Assembly (NCBI GenBank): GCA_019245755.1
Contig: JAFARC010000061.1
Location: 84,638-148,637 of the forward strand
Direction: 5' to 3'
DNA: 64,000 nt
Source: Mycobacteriaceae bacterium
GTDB lineage: Bacteria; Actinomycetota; Actinomycetes; Mycobacteriales; Mycobacteriaceae
How positions within the stretch are numbered: the first letter of the stretch is position 1; each line of letters opens with the position of its first letter. Made by a program: the position numbers and the translations under genes. This document shows, one piece after another, positions 9,717-17,849 of this stretch. A model generated the notes under the pieces. That model was not told the origin of the DNA and searched no databases. It saw only the letters and a program-made list of their open reading frames with translations.

Positions 9717-11413
9717 TGCTGTCACGGTTTATCCGAATCCAGTTGACGATCTTCACTATCGCCTCGATCGTCGGCGTCCTCGTGATGGTCTTCGCCTACC
9801 TGCAGGCACCCCTGCTGCTGGGCATCGGGCGCATCACCGTCACCCTGGAACTACCCGCCACCGGCGGGCTGTACCGGTTTTCCAACGTCACCTACCGGGG
9901 CGTTCAGATCGGCAAGGTCACCGGCGTCAGCCTGACCGACACCGGCGCCAAAGCGACGCTGTCCCTTGGCACGTCGCCGAAAGTTCCGGCCGACCTGCAG
10001 GCCGACGTGCGCAGCGTGTCGGCCGTCGGCGAGCAGTACGTGGACCTGCGGCCGCGCACCAACTCGGGACCCTACCTGCGCGACGGGTCGGTGATCCCGC
10101 TGCGCGACACCACGATCCCGCAAGACGTAGGCCCGATGCTCGACCAGGTCAGTGCCCTGGTCAACAGCATCCCCAAAGGCAAGCTGCACGGGCTGCTCGA
10201 CGAGTCGTTCAAGGGGTTCAACGGCGCAGGCTATGACCTGGGATCGCTGTTCGACTCCACGGCCACGCTGTCCCACGACCTCAACGGCGTGGCCGAGCGC
10301 GCCAACACCCTGTTCACCGACACCGCGCCGCTGCTGGATTCACAGGCCGACACCGCCGACGCGATCAGAACATGGGCGCACAGCCTCGCCGGAGTGACCG
10401 GGCAGATCGTGGCCGACGACCAGCCGCTGCGCACGATACTGCACAACGGCCCGGGGGCCGCCAACGAGGCGTCCCGGCTGCTCGCCCAGGTGAAGTTCAC
10501 CCTGCCGGTGTTGCTGGCCAACCTCATCACCATCGGCCAGGTTGCCGTGACCTACCACCCGGCACTGGAACAACTCCTGGTCCTGCTCCCGCCGTCCGTC
10601 GCCCTTATTCAGACGTCCGCCCCCGGCAACAACCCCACCGGCTTACCGCTCGGCGACTTCCTGATCACGCAGAGCGACCCGCCGGCGTGCACGGTCGGGT
10701 TCCTGCCGCAAAACCTCTGGCGATCCCCGGCCGACACCAGCGAGGTCGACACCCCCGACGGGCTGTACTGCAAACTGCCACAGGATTCACCCATCGCGGT
10801 TCGCGGTGCCCGCGACCTCCCCTGCCTCGGGCACCCCGGAAAGCGCGCGCCCACGGTCGCAATCTGTGACAGCGACATGCCGTATGAACCGCTGGCCATG
10901 CGCGAACATGCGCTCGGCCCCAACCCGCTAGACCCCAACCTGCTCTCGCAGGGTGTCCCGCCCGACGATCGGGTCAACTTCGGCGACCACGAGTACGCCC
11001 CGCTGGAGGGAACGCCGATGGGACCGCCGCCCGGGCCGGGAACGCCTCCGCCGCAGGGAACACCGCCACCACCGGGCACAACTGCACCACCGGTAACGCT
11101 GGGCGGCGCCGAAAGTCCCGCACCGCCGGCCGCGACCGCAGCGCCGCCCGGGGCGGACGGTGCCGCCAACCCAGCGCCGGCACCGCCCTCGGACACAACC
11201 CCGCCGGGCGCAACCGGCGGCGGCACACCGACCGCGCCAAGCGCGTTGCGCAGCAATGGATCCCGGCCCAACCCAGCCGTCGGCTTCGCGCCCTACGATC
11301 CCCACACCGGCCGGTATGTCGCTCCGGACGGCCACCTCTATCAACAGTCGGATCTGGTGGCACCGGGTTCGCCCAGGAGCTGGCAAGACTTGATCTTGAC
11401 GTCGCACACCTAG
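9716..11413 (+). CDS. mceF: MceF family protein with long Pro-rich tail
   Basis: 565 residues from the ATG at 9716 (TGATG overlap with mceE). The frame is open further upstream, but that part is antisense or shadow to mceE. An N-terminal membrane segment (FTIASIVGVLVMVFAY) precedes the MCE domain (FSNVTYRGVQIGKVTGV) and helical domain. A Pro/Ala/Gly-rich low-complexity segment at about 440-520 is followed by a short conserved-looking end (PNPAVGFAPYDPHTGRYVAPDG), the kind of C-terminus seen in MceF proteins. Last gene of the core operon; a secreted-protein gene follows after 18 bp. Confidence 0.94.
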   Translation: MLSRFIRIQLTIFTIASIVGVLVMVFAYLQAPLLLGIGRITVTLELPATGGLYRFSNVTYRGVQIGKVTGVSLTDTGAKATLSLGTSPKVPADLQADVRSVSAVGEQYVDLRPRTNSGPYLRDGSVIPLRDTTIPQDVGPMLDQVSALVNSIPKGKLHGLLDESFKGFNGAGYDLGSLFDSTATLSHDLNGVAERANTLFTDTAPLLDSQADTADAIRTWAHSLAGVTGQIVADDQPLRTILHNGPGAANEASRLLAQVKFTLPVLLANLITIGQVAVTYHPALEQLLVLLPPSVALIQTSAPGNNPTGLPLGDFLITQSDPPACTVGFLPQNLWRSPADTSEVDTPDGLYCKLPQDSPIAVRGARDLPCLGHPGKRAPTVAICDSDMPYEPLAMREHALGPNPLDPNLLSQGVPPDDRVNFGDHEYAPLEGTPMGPPPGPGTPPPQGTPPPPGTTAPPVTLGGAESPAPPAATAAPPGADGAANPAPAPPSDTTPPGATGGGTPTAPSALRSNGSRPNPAVGFAPYDPHTGRYVAPDGHLYQQSDLVAPGSPRSWQDLILTSHT

Positions 11414-11431
11414 CGTACGAAGGAGCGCAAA

Positions 11432-11929
11432 ATGCTGGTGGTTCGCGCGATCGCAGGCGCAACGCTGGTGGCGGGCGCCGCAACAATGCTGATTCTCGAT
11501 GCCGCCCCAGCCGGCGCGACCGTGTGCGAGCCCCCGATCAACGGGACCTTCACGGCCACTTCGGACGGCCAGTGGGCGCAGACACGGGACGTGTACCACG
11601 ACGAGGCAACGGTCGTCAGTACCTGGAACGTCACCACGTCGTGCACCGACTTCATGGACTGCACCGGCCAGGTCGCCAGCTCCCAGGGATGGACCGCACC
11701 CGCGCGGTGTGACGACGGGCTGTGGTACGTCAAGCGCCAAGTGGACAACTGGGAGCCGTGCTGGGACGGCACCGCGGCCCCCGGGCAACAGACGTACTCC
11801 TTCAGCCCCGACCTCACCAACCCGGCCAACTTCATCGGCGCGGACAAGACCACCGGGCCCAGCGGCGCGTGCGGCAAGAATCAATGGCTCACCATCAGCA
11901 TGCCGTTCATGCTGACCAGAATCGGGTGA
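11432..11929 (+). CDS. Secreted Cys-containing protein of unknown function, mce-linked
   Basis: 165 residues with a clear Sec signal peptide: a hydrophobic core (IAGATLVAGAATMLILDA) and an AGA cleavage region. The mature part of about 135 residues has six cysteines (in TVCEPP, TSCTD, MDCTG, ARCDDG, EPCWDG and GACGKN) and many Trp residues, which suggests a small disulfide-stabilised beta-rich domain. It starts 18 bp after mceF behind a GGAGCGC ribosome site and is probably part of the mce transcript. Secreted or lipoprotein genes at the end of mce operons are common, but I do not recognise this one's function. Confidence 0.75.
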   Translation: MLVVRAIAGATLVAGAATMLILDAAPAGATVCEPPINGTFTATSDGQWAQTRDVYHDEATVVSTWNVTTSCTDFMDCTGQVASSQGWTAPARCDDGLWYVKRQVDNWEPCWDGTAAPGQQTYSFSPDLTNPANFIGADKTTGPSGACGKNQWLTISMPFMLTRIG

Positions 11930-11932
11930 GCG

Positions 11933-12595
11933 TCAGCGCATGAACTCGACACCCGACATCTTCGGCCGCCCACCGACTTCGTCGAGGGTGACCGTCATGC
12001 GCCAGGTGGCGGCTTGGTCGTGAGGGTCCTGCGCGTTGTGCCGCTCGGTTCTCGCGGCGACGAGCACAACCGCCGAACCTCTGCTCATCGACTCGACCCC
12101 GGCGGCGGTCACGCTGGCCTTCGTGACAACCTTGCCGTCCTGGATCGCCTGGATCACGCTTTGCGCGCTGGCTGCGTACCGGTTCTTGAGCTGGCCGGTG
12201 GAGTCGTCGATCACGCGCTGCACGCCCTGGGGGGCGGTGGTGAAATCGATCGACATCAGGTCGATGACGGCACGGCGTGCCGCGGCGGCGAACTCCGCGG
12301 TGCGCTGGCGTTGTTGCACGGCGAGGCGGTGCTGCCACCACATCGAGCCGCTGGCGCCAACCAGGGCGGCGATCAGCAGGAGCGCAGCGCCGTAGGCGAC
12401 GGGCTCCCAGCTCGGGCGCGGCAGCCTACGGCGGCGCTTGGCGGGCGCTGGGGTGCGCGCCCCCTGGGCTTGCCTGCGCAGTTCGACCGCGCGGGCCCGG
12501 GCCGCCGCGGCGACGGCCTCCGCGCGCGCAACCTCGGCCTCGGCGTCGGCCAGCGACCCCGGTTCGCCGGCGGCAGGGGACGTCCGCGACGGCAT
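11933..12595 (-). CDS. Mce-associated membrane protein
   Basis: 220 residues. The ATG at 12595 is chosen over an upstream in-frame codon at 12658 because AGGAGGGG lies 6 nt before it. An Ala/Arg/Glu-rich cytoplasmic helix with many Ala-Arg repeats and a basic stretch (KRRRRLPR) is followed by one membrane helix (about 70-95) and an outer NTF2-like domain (AAARRAVIDLMSIDF to the C-terminus). This is the Mam architecture of proteins that stabilise Mce complexes. It converges on the secreted-protein gene with a 3-bp gap. The same architecture occurs at 24186-25085. Confidence 0.85.
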   Translation of the reverse strand: MPSRTSPAAGEPGSLADAEAEVARAEAVAAAARARAVELRRQAQGARTPAPAKRRRRLPRPSWEPVAYGAALLLIAALVGASGSMWWQHRLAVQQRQRTAEFAAAARRAVIDLMSIDFTTAPQGVQRVIDDSTGQLKNRYAASAQSVIQAIQDGKVVTKASVTAAGVESMSRGSAVVLVAARTERHNAQDPHDQAATWRMTVTLDEVGGRPKMSGVEFMR

Positions 12596-12612
12596 CAACC
12601 CCTCCTCGTTAT

Positions 12613-12650
12613 TTCTCGTCTTCTCCAAAATGGAGAGTTTCCTTCTCGTC
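12613..12650. promoter_or_regulatory. Candidate operator: dyad flanked by direct repeats
   Basis: The 72-bp gap between two divergent genes holds a perfect dyad, TCTCCA-AAA-TGGAGA (12622-12636), flanked by direct repeats of TTCTCGTC (12613-12620 and 12643-12650). Placement between divergent starts suggests a shared operator or promoter. No regulator is assigned. Confidence 0.4.
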
Positions 12651-12667
12651 TGGGCCACAATATCGGG

Positions 12668-13045
12668 GTGCGATTCACCACGGTAGCCGCTGCCGCGGTG
12701 CTCACCGCCGGGGTCCTCACCGCACCGCAGGCCGCCGCCGGGCCGACGGTCTGCGACTACCCCAGTTGCACCCCGGGCATCACCGGCGGCGTCGTCCTCG
12801 GCGCGCCATGCGACAACACCACCTACTACGTGTTCGGCGTGACGTCGTGGGGGCGGCTGGTGTTCTGCGGGTCGCCGCGTCGCTACGACCCCCGATGGTT
12901 CCGGTCGCCGCCGATGATGGGAGTCAAGGACGAGGGGTCCACCTGCGTGGGGTACGACAGCGACGTGGCGCAGGCCCCGGACGGCCTGTTCCTCAGTTGC
13001 CTGGGAGCCAACGGCCAGACGCAGTGGGTGCGCGGGGACACTTAA
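12668..13045 (+). CDS. Small secreted Cys-containing protein of unknown function
   Basis: 125 residues from the GTG at 12668. A longer open frame upstream is antisense to the Mce-associated gene. A short Sec signal peptide (VRFTTVAAAAVLTAGVLTAPQ, AAA cleavage region) precedes a mature protein with six cysteines (VCDY, SCTPG, APCDN, VFCGS, STCVG, LSCLG). Their spacing suggests disulfides, and aromatic residues are frequent. Its end is 3 bp from the convergent P450 gene. I do not recognise the family with certainty; small mycobacterial exported proteins of this size are common around mce loci. Confidence 0.7.
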   Translation: MRFTTVAAAAVLTAGVLTAPQAAAGPTVCDYPSCTPGITGGVVLGAPCDNTTYYVFGVTSWGRLVFCGSPRRYDPRWFRSPPMMGVKDEGSTCVGYDSDVAQAPDGLFLSCLGANGQTQWVRGDT

Positions 13046-13048
13046 ACG

Positions 13049-14329
13049 CTACGTGCCGGCTCCGGTGAACCTGATGTGGATGTTGGTGAGCCCGCGCAGG
13101 ATGAAGGTCGGCTCGTAGCTGTAGCGGCGGTCGCCGGCCGGGCCGTGGTGGGTCTCGTCGATCGTGATGTCGGCCAGCCGGTCCAAGATCCGCTCCAGGG
13201 AAACCCGCCCCTCCACGCGCGCCAGCGGGGCGCCGGGGCAGGAGTGGACGCCCCGGCTGAACGCGACGTGCTCACGCACATTGCGGCGGTCCAGTGAAAA
13301 CTCGTGCGGGTTCTCGAACCGGCGGGGATCGCGGTTGGCGGCGCCGGGGCTCACCATCACCGTGGTCCCGGCGGGCGCGTCGACATCGCCCACCTTGGTG
13401 GTTTTGCGCGCCAGCCGGAAAACACTCTTGACCGGGCTCTCCATCCGCAGGCATTCCTCGATGAACGCCGGGATGGCGCTACGGTCAGCGCGCAGCTGCT
13501 GCTGCAGGTCGGGGCGGTCGCCGAGGATCCGCAGCGCCGCGCTGAGCAGCTTGGCGGTGGTCTCCTGGCCGGCGCCGAACAGGAACGTTGCGGTGCGGAC
13601 GACCTCGAACACCTCGGGGGTCGACCCGTCCGGGTACTTGGCGGTGGCCAGCGCGGTCAGCACATCGTCGCGCGGCTCGCGGCGCCGGTCTTCGATGTAG
13701 AAGCTGAACTTCTCGTCGGCCCATTCCAACGGGTTGGTGGCGATCGGCTCGTGGTCGAGCGCGCCGATGCGTGAGCCCGGCCGCACGGCCCCGAAGGCTT
13801 CGCGGAACTGCTCGTGGTCCTCCTGCGGGACCCCGAGCAGGTCGGCAACCACCAGCAGTGAAAACGGCCGCGCGTAGGCGCGTAGGAACTCGCATTGCCC
13901 GTCGGCGATGAACTCGTCGATGTGGCGATCGGCCAGCCGCCACATGAAGTCCTCGTTCTCCTTCAGCCGCTTGGGGGTGAGCAGCCTGTTGAGCAGTGAG
14001 CGTGCCCGGGTGTGATCGGGGGGGTCCATGGTGACCATGTGCTCATACATCGGGATCTCGGTGCGGTGCCGTGCGATCTGCGCGCAGATGTCGTCGCCCT
14101 CGGGCACGAACGGCATCGGCGTGAACGGCCCGGCGACCGCGACGCACGACGAGAACGACTCGGTGTCCTTATAGACCTCGTTCGCCTCGTTCCAGCCGGT
14201 CACCGCCACCACCCCGTGGTGCGGCTCCCTGGTCACCGGACACCGGCTACGCAGGTAGTCGAAGTACGGATACGGGTCGGAAACGAGCGACTGATCGGTG
14301 AAGTAGTCCACCGAGTCGTAGTTACCCAT
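13049..14329 (-). CDS. Cytochrome P450
   Basis: 426 residues from the ATG at 14329 (MGNYDSVDYF); an upstream in-frame codon at 14392 is less likely. The I-helix oxygen-activation motif is FGAGQETT, and the heme-binding loop is FSRGVHSCPGAPLAR with the thiolate Cys. A K-helix ExxR (ECLRMESPVK) is partly visible. It is a soluble bacterial class I P450 that needs ferredoxin and reductase from elsewhere. Lying next to a mce operon, thiolase and acyl-CoA ligases, it probably hydroxylates a sterol- or lipid-like substrate (inference). A TetR gene is divergent from it, 152 bp away. Confidence 0.93.
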   Translation of the reverse strand: MGNYDSVDYFTDQSLVSDPYPYFDYLRSRCPVTREPHHGVVAVTGWNEANEVYKDTESFSSCVAVAGPFTPMPFVPEGDDICAQIARHRTEIPMYEHMVTMDPPDHTRARSLLNRLLTPKRLKENEDFMWRLADRHIDEFIADGQCEFLRAYARPFSLLVVADLLGVPQEDHEQFREAFGAVRPGSRIGALDHEPIATNPLEWADEKFSFYIEDRRREPRDDVLTALATAKYPDGSTPEVFEVVRTATFLFGAGQETTAKLLSAALRILGDRPDLQQQLRADRSAIPAFIEECLRMESPVKSVFRLARKTTKVGDVDAPAGTTVMVSPGAANRDPRRFENPHEFSLDRRNVREHVAFSRGVHSCPGAPLARVEGRVSLERILDRLADITIDETHHGPAGDRRYSYEPTFILRGLTNIHIRFTGAGT

Positions 14330-14457
14330 GGTGTGGTTGCCTTTCGAGCCGGCGTCGAATCGCATGTCGAATGCTGGGCACCTGCTTAGCATGGTGGTAG
14401 GTCGCGGTCAAGGACAGTGCGCCGGCCGACGCTACGATCGGCGAGTCGGGGGGCGAA

Positions 14458-14469
14458 CATTCGAGAATG
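14458..14469. promoter_or_regulatory. Inverted repeat before the TetR gene
   Basis: CATTC-GA-GAATG, two 5-bp arms with a 2-bp spacer, 13 bp before the preferred TetR start at 14482. It includes an alternative ATG at 14467, which argues that 14482 is the real start. A position this close to the start suits autorepression. Similar ATTC/GAAT half-sites occur in dyads at 16220-16238 and 17812-17826. Confidence 0.35.
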
Positions 14470-14481
14470 CGGAGTGACGGC

Positions 14482-15078
14482 ATGGCATCGGCGCGAAGAA
14501 TCGGGGCGCCCGACGCGAAGAACCGCGGCGTCCTGCTCGACGCGGCCGAGCAACTGATGCTCGAAGAGGGCTACGCCGCCGTCACATCCCGGCGGGTCGC
14601 GCAGAAGGCGGGTCTCAAGCCGCAGCTGGTGCACTACTACTTCCGCACCATGGACGACCTGTTCATGGCGGTGTTCCGGCGCCGCGCCGAACAAGGACTG
14701 CGATACCAAGCCGAAATCCTGAAATCGCCACAACCGCTGTGGGCGCTGTGGAAGTTCCACACCGAGTCGCCCGACACCGCGCTCACGATGGAGTTCACCG
14801 CGCTGGCCAACCATCGCAAGGATCTGCGCGCGGAGATCGCCTACTACGCCGAACGGTTCCGCGACCAGCAGCGCACGGCGGTGGCGGCCGCGCTGGAACG
14901 CCACGGAACGCACGCCGACCCGTTGCCGCCCCTCGTCGCGGTCATGCTCACCATGGGGGTTTCGCAGCTGCTGGTGATCGAACGAGCGCTCGGCATGTCC
15001 ACCGGGCACGCCGAAACCGTCGAGATCGTCGAGCGCTGCCTGCGTCAGCTGGAGGGCGAGCCCTCACCAGTTACGTAA
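14482..15078 (+). CDS. TetR family transcriptional regulator
   Basis: 198 residues from the ATG at 14482, preceded by GGAG at a 7-nt spacing; an in-frame ATG at 14467 would add five residues. The N-terminal TetR helix-turn-helix is clear: GVLLDAAEQLMLEEGYAAVT, RRVAQKAGLKPQLVHYYF. The rest is an all-helical ligand-binding domain. It is divergent from the P450 gene and close to lipid catabolism genes, so control of one or both by an acyl-CoA or lipid ligand is plausible. The last 15 bp overlap the end of the convergent secreted-protein gene. Confidence 0.9.
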   Translation: MASARRIGAPDAKNRGVLLDAAEQLMLEEGYAAVTSRRVAQKAGLKPQLVHYYFRTMDDLFMAVFRRRAEQGLRYQAEILKSPQPLWALWKFHTESPDTALTMEFTALANHRKDLRAEIAYYAERFRDQQRTAVAAALERHGTHADPLPPLVAVMLTMGVSQLLVIERALGMSTGHAETVEIVERCLRQLEGEPSPVT

Positions 15079-15480
15079 CGAGCAGAGCACGCCCGTCGGG
15101 CCGTCTTTGGTCTTGACGACGACCCCGTCCACCGTGAGCCGGCAGTGGAAATTCGGCGTGCCCGGCTCGGTGCCAGCGCTGGCCGTGACCAGCGCCCACT
15201 GATCCGGGTTGGTCAGCATCAGGTTGTACGTCCAAGGCTTGCCTGGGCCGATATCGGCCTGGACGTTGGGCACGAACTGGTACGGGTTGTGGCTGTAATC
15301 GGCGTAATTCGGCGGCTCCTGGTCCAGGTAATAGATGTCCGCGTAGATCGGATTGTCGGCGGTGACGGTGTAGGAGACGCTGTGCATGACGTCGTCCGCC
15401 CGCGCAGGTGCGGCGGTGCTCGTGGCGGCTGCCGTGGCCAGCAGCACCAATGCGGTCGTGGTGGTGTTGTGCTTAGTCAT
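15064..15480 (-). CDS. Secreted protein with MmpS-like beta domain
   Basis: 138 residues. The signal peptide (ALVLLATAAATSTAAPARA) is followed by a beta-rich domain. The C-terminal pattern, WALVTASAG, FHCRLTVDGVVV and a final Cys in GVLCSLRNW, resembles the two-Cys soluble domain of MmpS-type proteins, but there is no retained membrane anchor. The ATG overlaps the stop of the upstream crotonase gene (ATGA), so translation is coupled. Similarity to MmpS is my reading of the pattern, not an alignment. Confidence 0.7.
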   Translation of the reverse strand: MTKHNTTTTALVLLATAAATSTAAPARADDVMHSVSYTVTADNPIYADIYYLDQEPPNYADYSHNPYQFVPNVQADIGPGKPWTYNLMLTNPDQWALVTASAGTEPGTPNFHCRLTVDGVVVKTKDGPTGVLCSLRNW

Positions 15481-16193
15481 TTCGGGGGCCTCATCGCCTT
15501 ATCCGCGGCCTGCCAGTGTTCGTCCGCAACCCATAAACCTACAAAGGCCGCGACCGCTTCGTCAGCGGAAACCCCGCGAATGACGCGTTTGATCTCGGCA
15601 GCCGGGCGGTTGGCCAGCGACCTGGCGATCGACTGCCATCCTTCGTCGAAGCCCGAGCGGGCGAACACCCGGTCCACCAGGCCGATGCGCGCGGCTTCGG
15701 CGGCGTCGAGCACCGCGCCGGAGCCGGCCAGCAGCAGCGCCTTGGAGTTTCCGACCAGGGCGGCGAGTCGTTCCGCGCCGCCCCAGGCCGGCATGATCTG
15801 AAGCGCCACCTGGTTGAAGGCGATCTTGATATCGTCGGCGGCCACCCGGATGTCGGCGGCCACCGCCACCTCGGCGCCGCCGCCGAAGGCATGCCCGTTC
15901 AGCGCGGCGATGACGGGAGCGGGAAAGTCGGCCAACCGGTCGCAGATCGACCGCATCCGCCACGCCATGGCGGAGGCTTCCTCGGCGGTCCTGATCGCGC
16001 TCAGTTCCTTGAGGTCGCCGCCGGAGACGAAGGCGCGGTCGCCGGCACCCTTGATGACCAGGGCCCGGGCGCCGTCCGCGGCGTCGAGTGCCTTATCCAG
16101 CTGCGCCATGGTCTCCAGGCCGATCGCGTTGCGGGCCTGCGGGCGGTCGATGGTGACCACCGCCAAGCCCCGCTCGAGCTCCAGGTCCACCAT
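15477..16193 (-). CDS. Enoyl-CoA hydratase/isomerase family protein
   Basis: 238 residues from the ATG at 16193. The open frame continues upstream, but only antisense to the neighbouring ligase gene. Crotonase-fold hallmarks: N-terminal LAVVTIDRPQARNAIG, the first oxyanion segment GDRAFVSGGDLKEL and the second HAFGGGAEVAVAADIRVA. The Glu of GGGAEVA fits one catalytic Glu position; the second region, IMPAWGGAERLA, has the usual GG but Ala/Trp near the second Glu position, so hydratase activity is not certain. The gene is divergent from an acyl-CoA ligase, sharing a 60-bp promoter gap with an inverted repeat. Confidence 0.88.
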   Translation of the reverse strand: MVDLELERGLAVVTIDRPQARNAIGLETMAQLDKALDAADGARALVIKGAGDRAFVSGGDLKELSAIRTAEEASAMAWRMRSICDRLADFPAPVIAALNGHAFGGGAEVAVAADIRVAADDIKIAFNQVALQIMPAWGGAERLAALVGNSKALLLAGSGAVLDAAEAARIGLVDRVFARSGFDEGWQSIARSLANRPAAEIKRVIRGVSADEAVAAFVGLWVADEHWQAADKAMRPPK

Positions 16194-16200
16194 GACGCGT

Positions 16201-16238
16201 TCTCCGATACGATATTGGCATTCTCGTATCGGGAGAAT
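16201..16238. promoter_or_regulatory. Overlapping inverted repeats between divergent ECH and ligase genes
   Basis: The 60-bp gap holds two overlapping dyads. TCTCCGATACGA (16201-16212) pairs with TCGTATCGGGAGA (16223-16235) with one bulged base. Separately, ATTCTC (16220-16225) pairs with GAGAAT (16233-16238) across GTATCGG. Since both genes must be expressed from this gap, it is a strong candidate for a shared operator. A TetR-type repressor, perhaps the one at 14482, is one possibility. Confidence 0.5.
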
Positions 16239-16253
16239 AACATCGCCCACGTC

Positions 16254-17834
16254 ATGAGCGGTCCGAGTTTTTCGCTGCGATCCGTTCCGGTCGAGCTGGC
16301 CAGGCGGTACGAGCGGCAAGGCTGGTGGACCGGCGACACCGTCGGTGAACTGCTGGCCCGGGGGTTGGCGGCCGCACCCGATGTGACGTTTACGGTGCAC
16401 TCCACGGTGCGGCCGTGGTCGGGGACGCTGCGCGACGTCGACCGGCTGGCGCGGCGGCTCGCGGCCGGGTTGGCGGCCCGCGGCGTCGGAGCCGGTGACG
16501 TGGTGGCGTTCCAGTTGCCCAACTGGATGGAAGCCGCCGCGACGTTTTGGGCCTCGGCCTTCCTGGGCGCGGTGATCGTGCCGATCGTGCACTTCTACGG
16601 CCGCAAGGAAGTCGGCCACATCGTGGCCACCGCGCGGCCGCGCGTCTTCATCACCACCGAACGGTTCGGGCGGATGACCTACCACCGGGACCTGTGCGCC
16701 GACGTGCCGATCGTCGCCCTGGTGGACCGGGATTTCGACGACCTGCTCGCCGAGCAGCCGATGTCGGGCACCATCGCCACCGACCCCGGCGACCCGGCGT
16801 TGATCGCGTTCACGTCCGGCACGACCAGCGACCCGAAGGGCGTCATCCACAGCCATCACACGCTGTGCTGCGAATCGCGCCAACTGCTCGCCGGATATCC
16901 GCCGAATCGCGGCAGGGCGCTCACCGCGGCCCCCGTCGGTCACTTCATCGGAATGTTGGGCGCCTTCCTGATCCCGGTGCTCGAGGGGGCGTCGATCGAC
17001 CTCTGCGACAACTGGGACCCTGCTGCGGTGTTGGCACTGATGAAGACCGACGGCCTGGCGATCGGCGGCGGCCCGCCGTACTTCTTCACCAGCCTGCTCG
17101 AGCACCCCGACTTCACCGCCGAGCACCTGCGGCACATGAAAACCGCCGGCCTGGGCGGAGCCACGGTCCCCGCCGCGGTCACCCGACGGCTCGACGAGCT
17201 CGGCATTCACGTCTTTCGCTCCTACGGCAGCACCGAGCACCCCTCGATCACGGCGACACCGCACGACGGACCCGCGGAAAAGCGGCTGTTCACCGACGGA
17301 ATAGCCCGTCCCGGCGTGGAGATCCGGCTGGCCGACGATGGCGAGATCTTCAGCCGCGGCCCCGATCTGTGCCTGGGGTACACCGACGACGCGTTGACCA
17401 GGCGGGCGTTCGACGACGACGGCTGGTACCGCACCGGCGATGTCGGGGTCCTCGACGACGACGGCTACCTGACGATCACCGACCGCAAGGCCGACATCAT
17501 CATCCGCGGCGGCGAGAACATCAGCGCGTTGGAAGTCGAAGAGGTGCTGCTGGCCATGCCCGCCGTCGCGGAGGCGGTGGTGGTGGCGGCCTTTGATGCT
17601 CGGCTGGGCGAGCATGCCGCGGCGGTGTTACGCATGCGGGCCGGCCAGGTGGTGCCGACGCTTGCGCAGGTGCGGGAGCACTTCGAGCGGATGGGGGTGG
17701 CCAGGCAGAAGTGGCCCGAGGAGATCTACGAGGTTCACGACTATCCGCGCACCGCGAGCGGCAAGGTGCAAAAGCAACTGGTCCGAAGCGGCATTGCAAT
17801 ATGTCGTGATGGAGAATATCGTTCTCATAAATAG
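16254..17834 (+). CDS. AMP-forming acyl-CoA synthetase/ligase (FadD-like)
   Basis: 526 residues from the ATG at 16254; a long in-frame extension upstream is antisense to the crotonase gene. ANL-superfamily motifs: P-loop-like FTSGTTSDPKGVIHSH, the YGSTE motif (FRSYGSTEHPSI), the hinge TGDVG and DRKADIIIRGGENI, and the C-terminal catalytic Lys in ASGKVQKQL. It converts a carboxylic acid to its CoA thioester via an acyl-adenylate. First gene of a plus-strand series (ligase, amidohydrolase, ligase). The substrate is not predictable; the divergent crotonase suggests one catabolic route. Confidence 0.9.
   Translation: MSGPSFSLRSVPVELARRYERQGWWTGDTVGELLARGLAAAPDVTFTVHSTVRPWSGTLRDVDRLARRLAAGLAARGVGAGDVVAFQLPNWMEAAATFWASAFLGAVIVPIVHFYGRKEVGHIVATARPRVFITTERFGRMTYHRDLCADVPIVALVDRDFDDLLAEQPMSGTIATDPGDPALIAFTSGTTSDPKGVIHSHHTLCCESRQLLAGYPPNRGRALTAAPVGHFIGMLGAFLIPVLEGASIDLCDNWDPAAVLALMKTDGLAIGGGPPYFFTSLLEHPDFTAEHLRHMKTAGLGGATVPAAVTRRLDELGIHVFRSYGSTEHPSITATPHDGPAEKRLFTDGIARPGVEIRLADDGEIFSRGPDLCLGYTDDALTRRAFDDDGWYRTGDVGVLDDDGYLTITDRKADIIIRGGENISALEVEEVLLAMPAVAEAVVVAAFDARLGEHAAAVLRMRAGQVVPTLAQVREHFERMGVARQKWPEEIYEVHDYPRTASGKVQKQLVRSGIAICRDGEYRSHK
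17812..17826. promoter_or_regulatory. Inverted repeat before the amidohydrolase gene
   Basis: GAGAA-TATCG-TTCTC, 5-bp arms with a 5-bp spacer. It spans the last codons of the ligase gene and ends 24 bp before the preferred amidohydrolase start. The arms match the GAGAA/TTCTC arms at 16221-16237, suggesting a second site for the same regulator. Confidence 0.4.
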
Positions 17835-17849
17835 CCAATGGAGGAAGTG

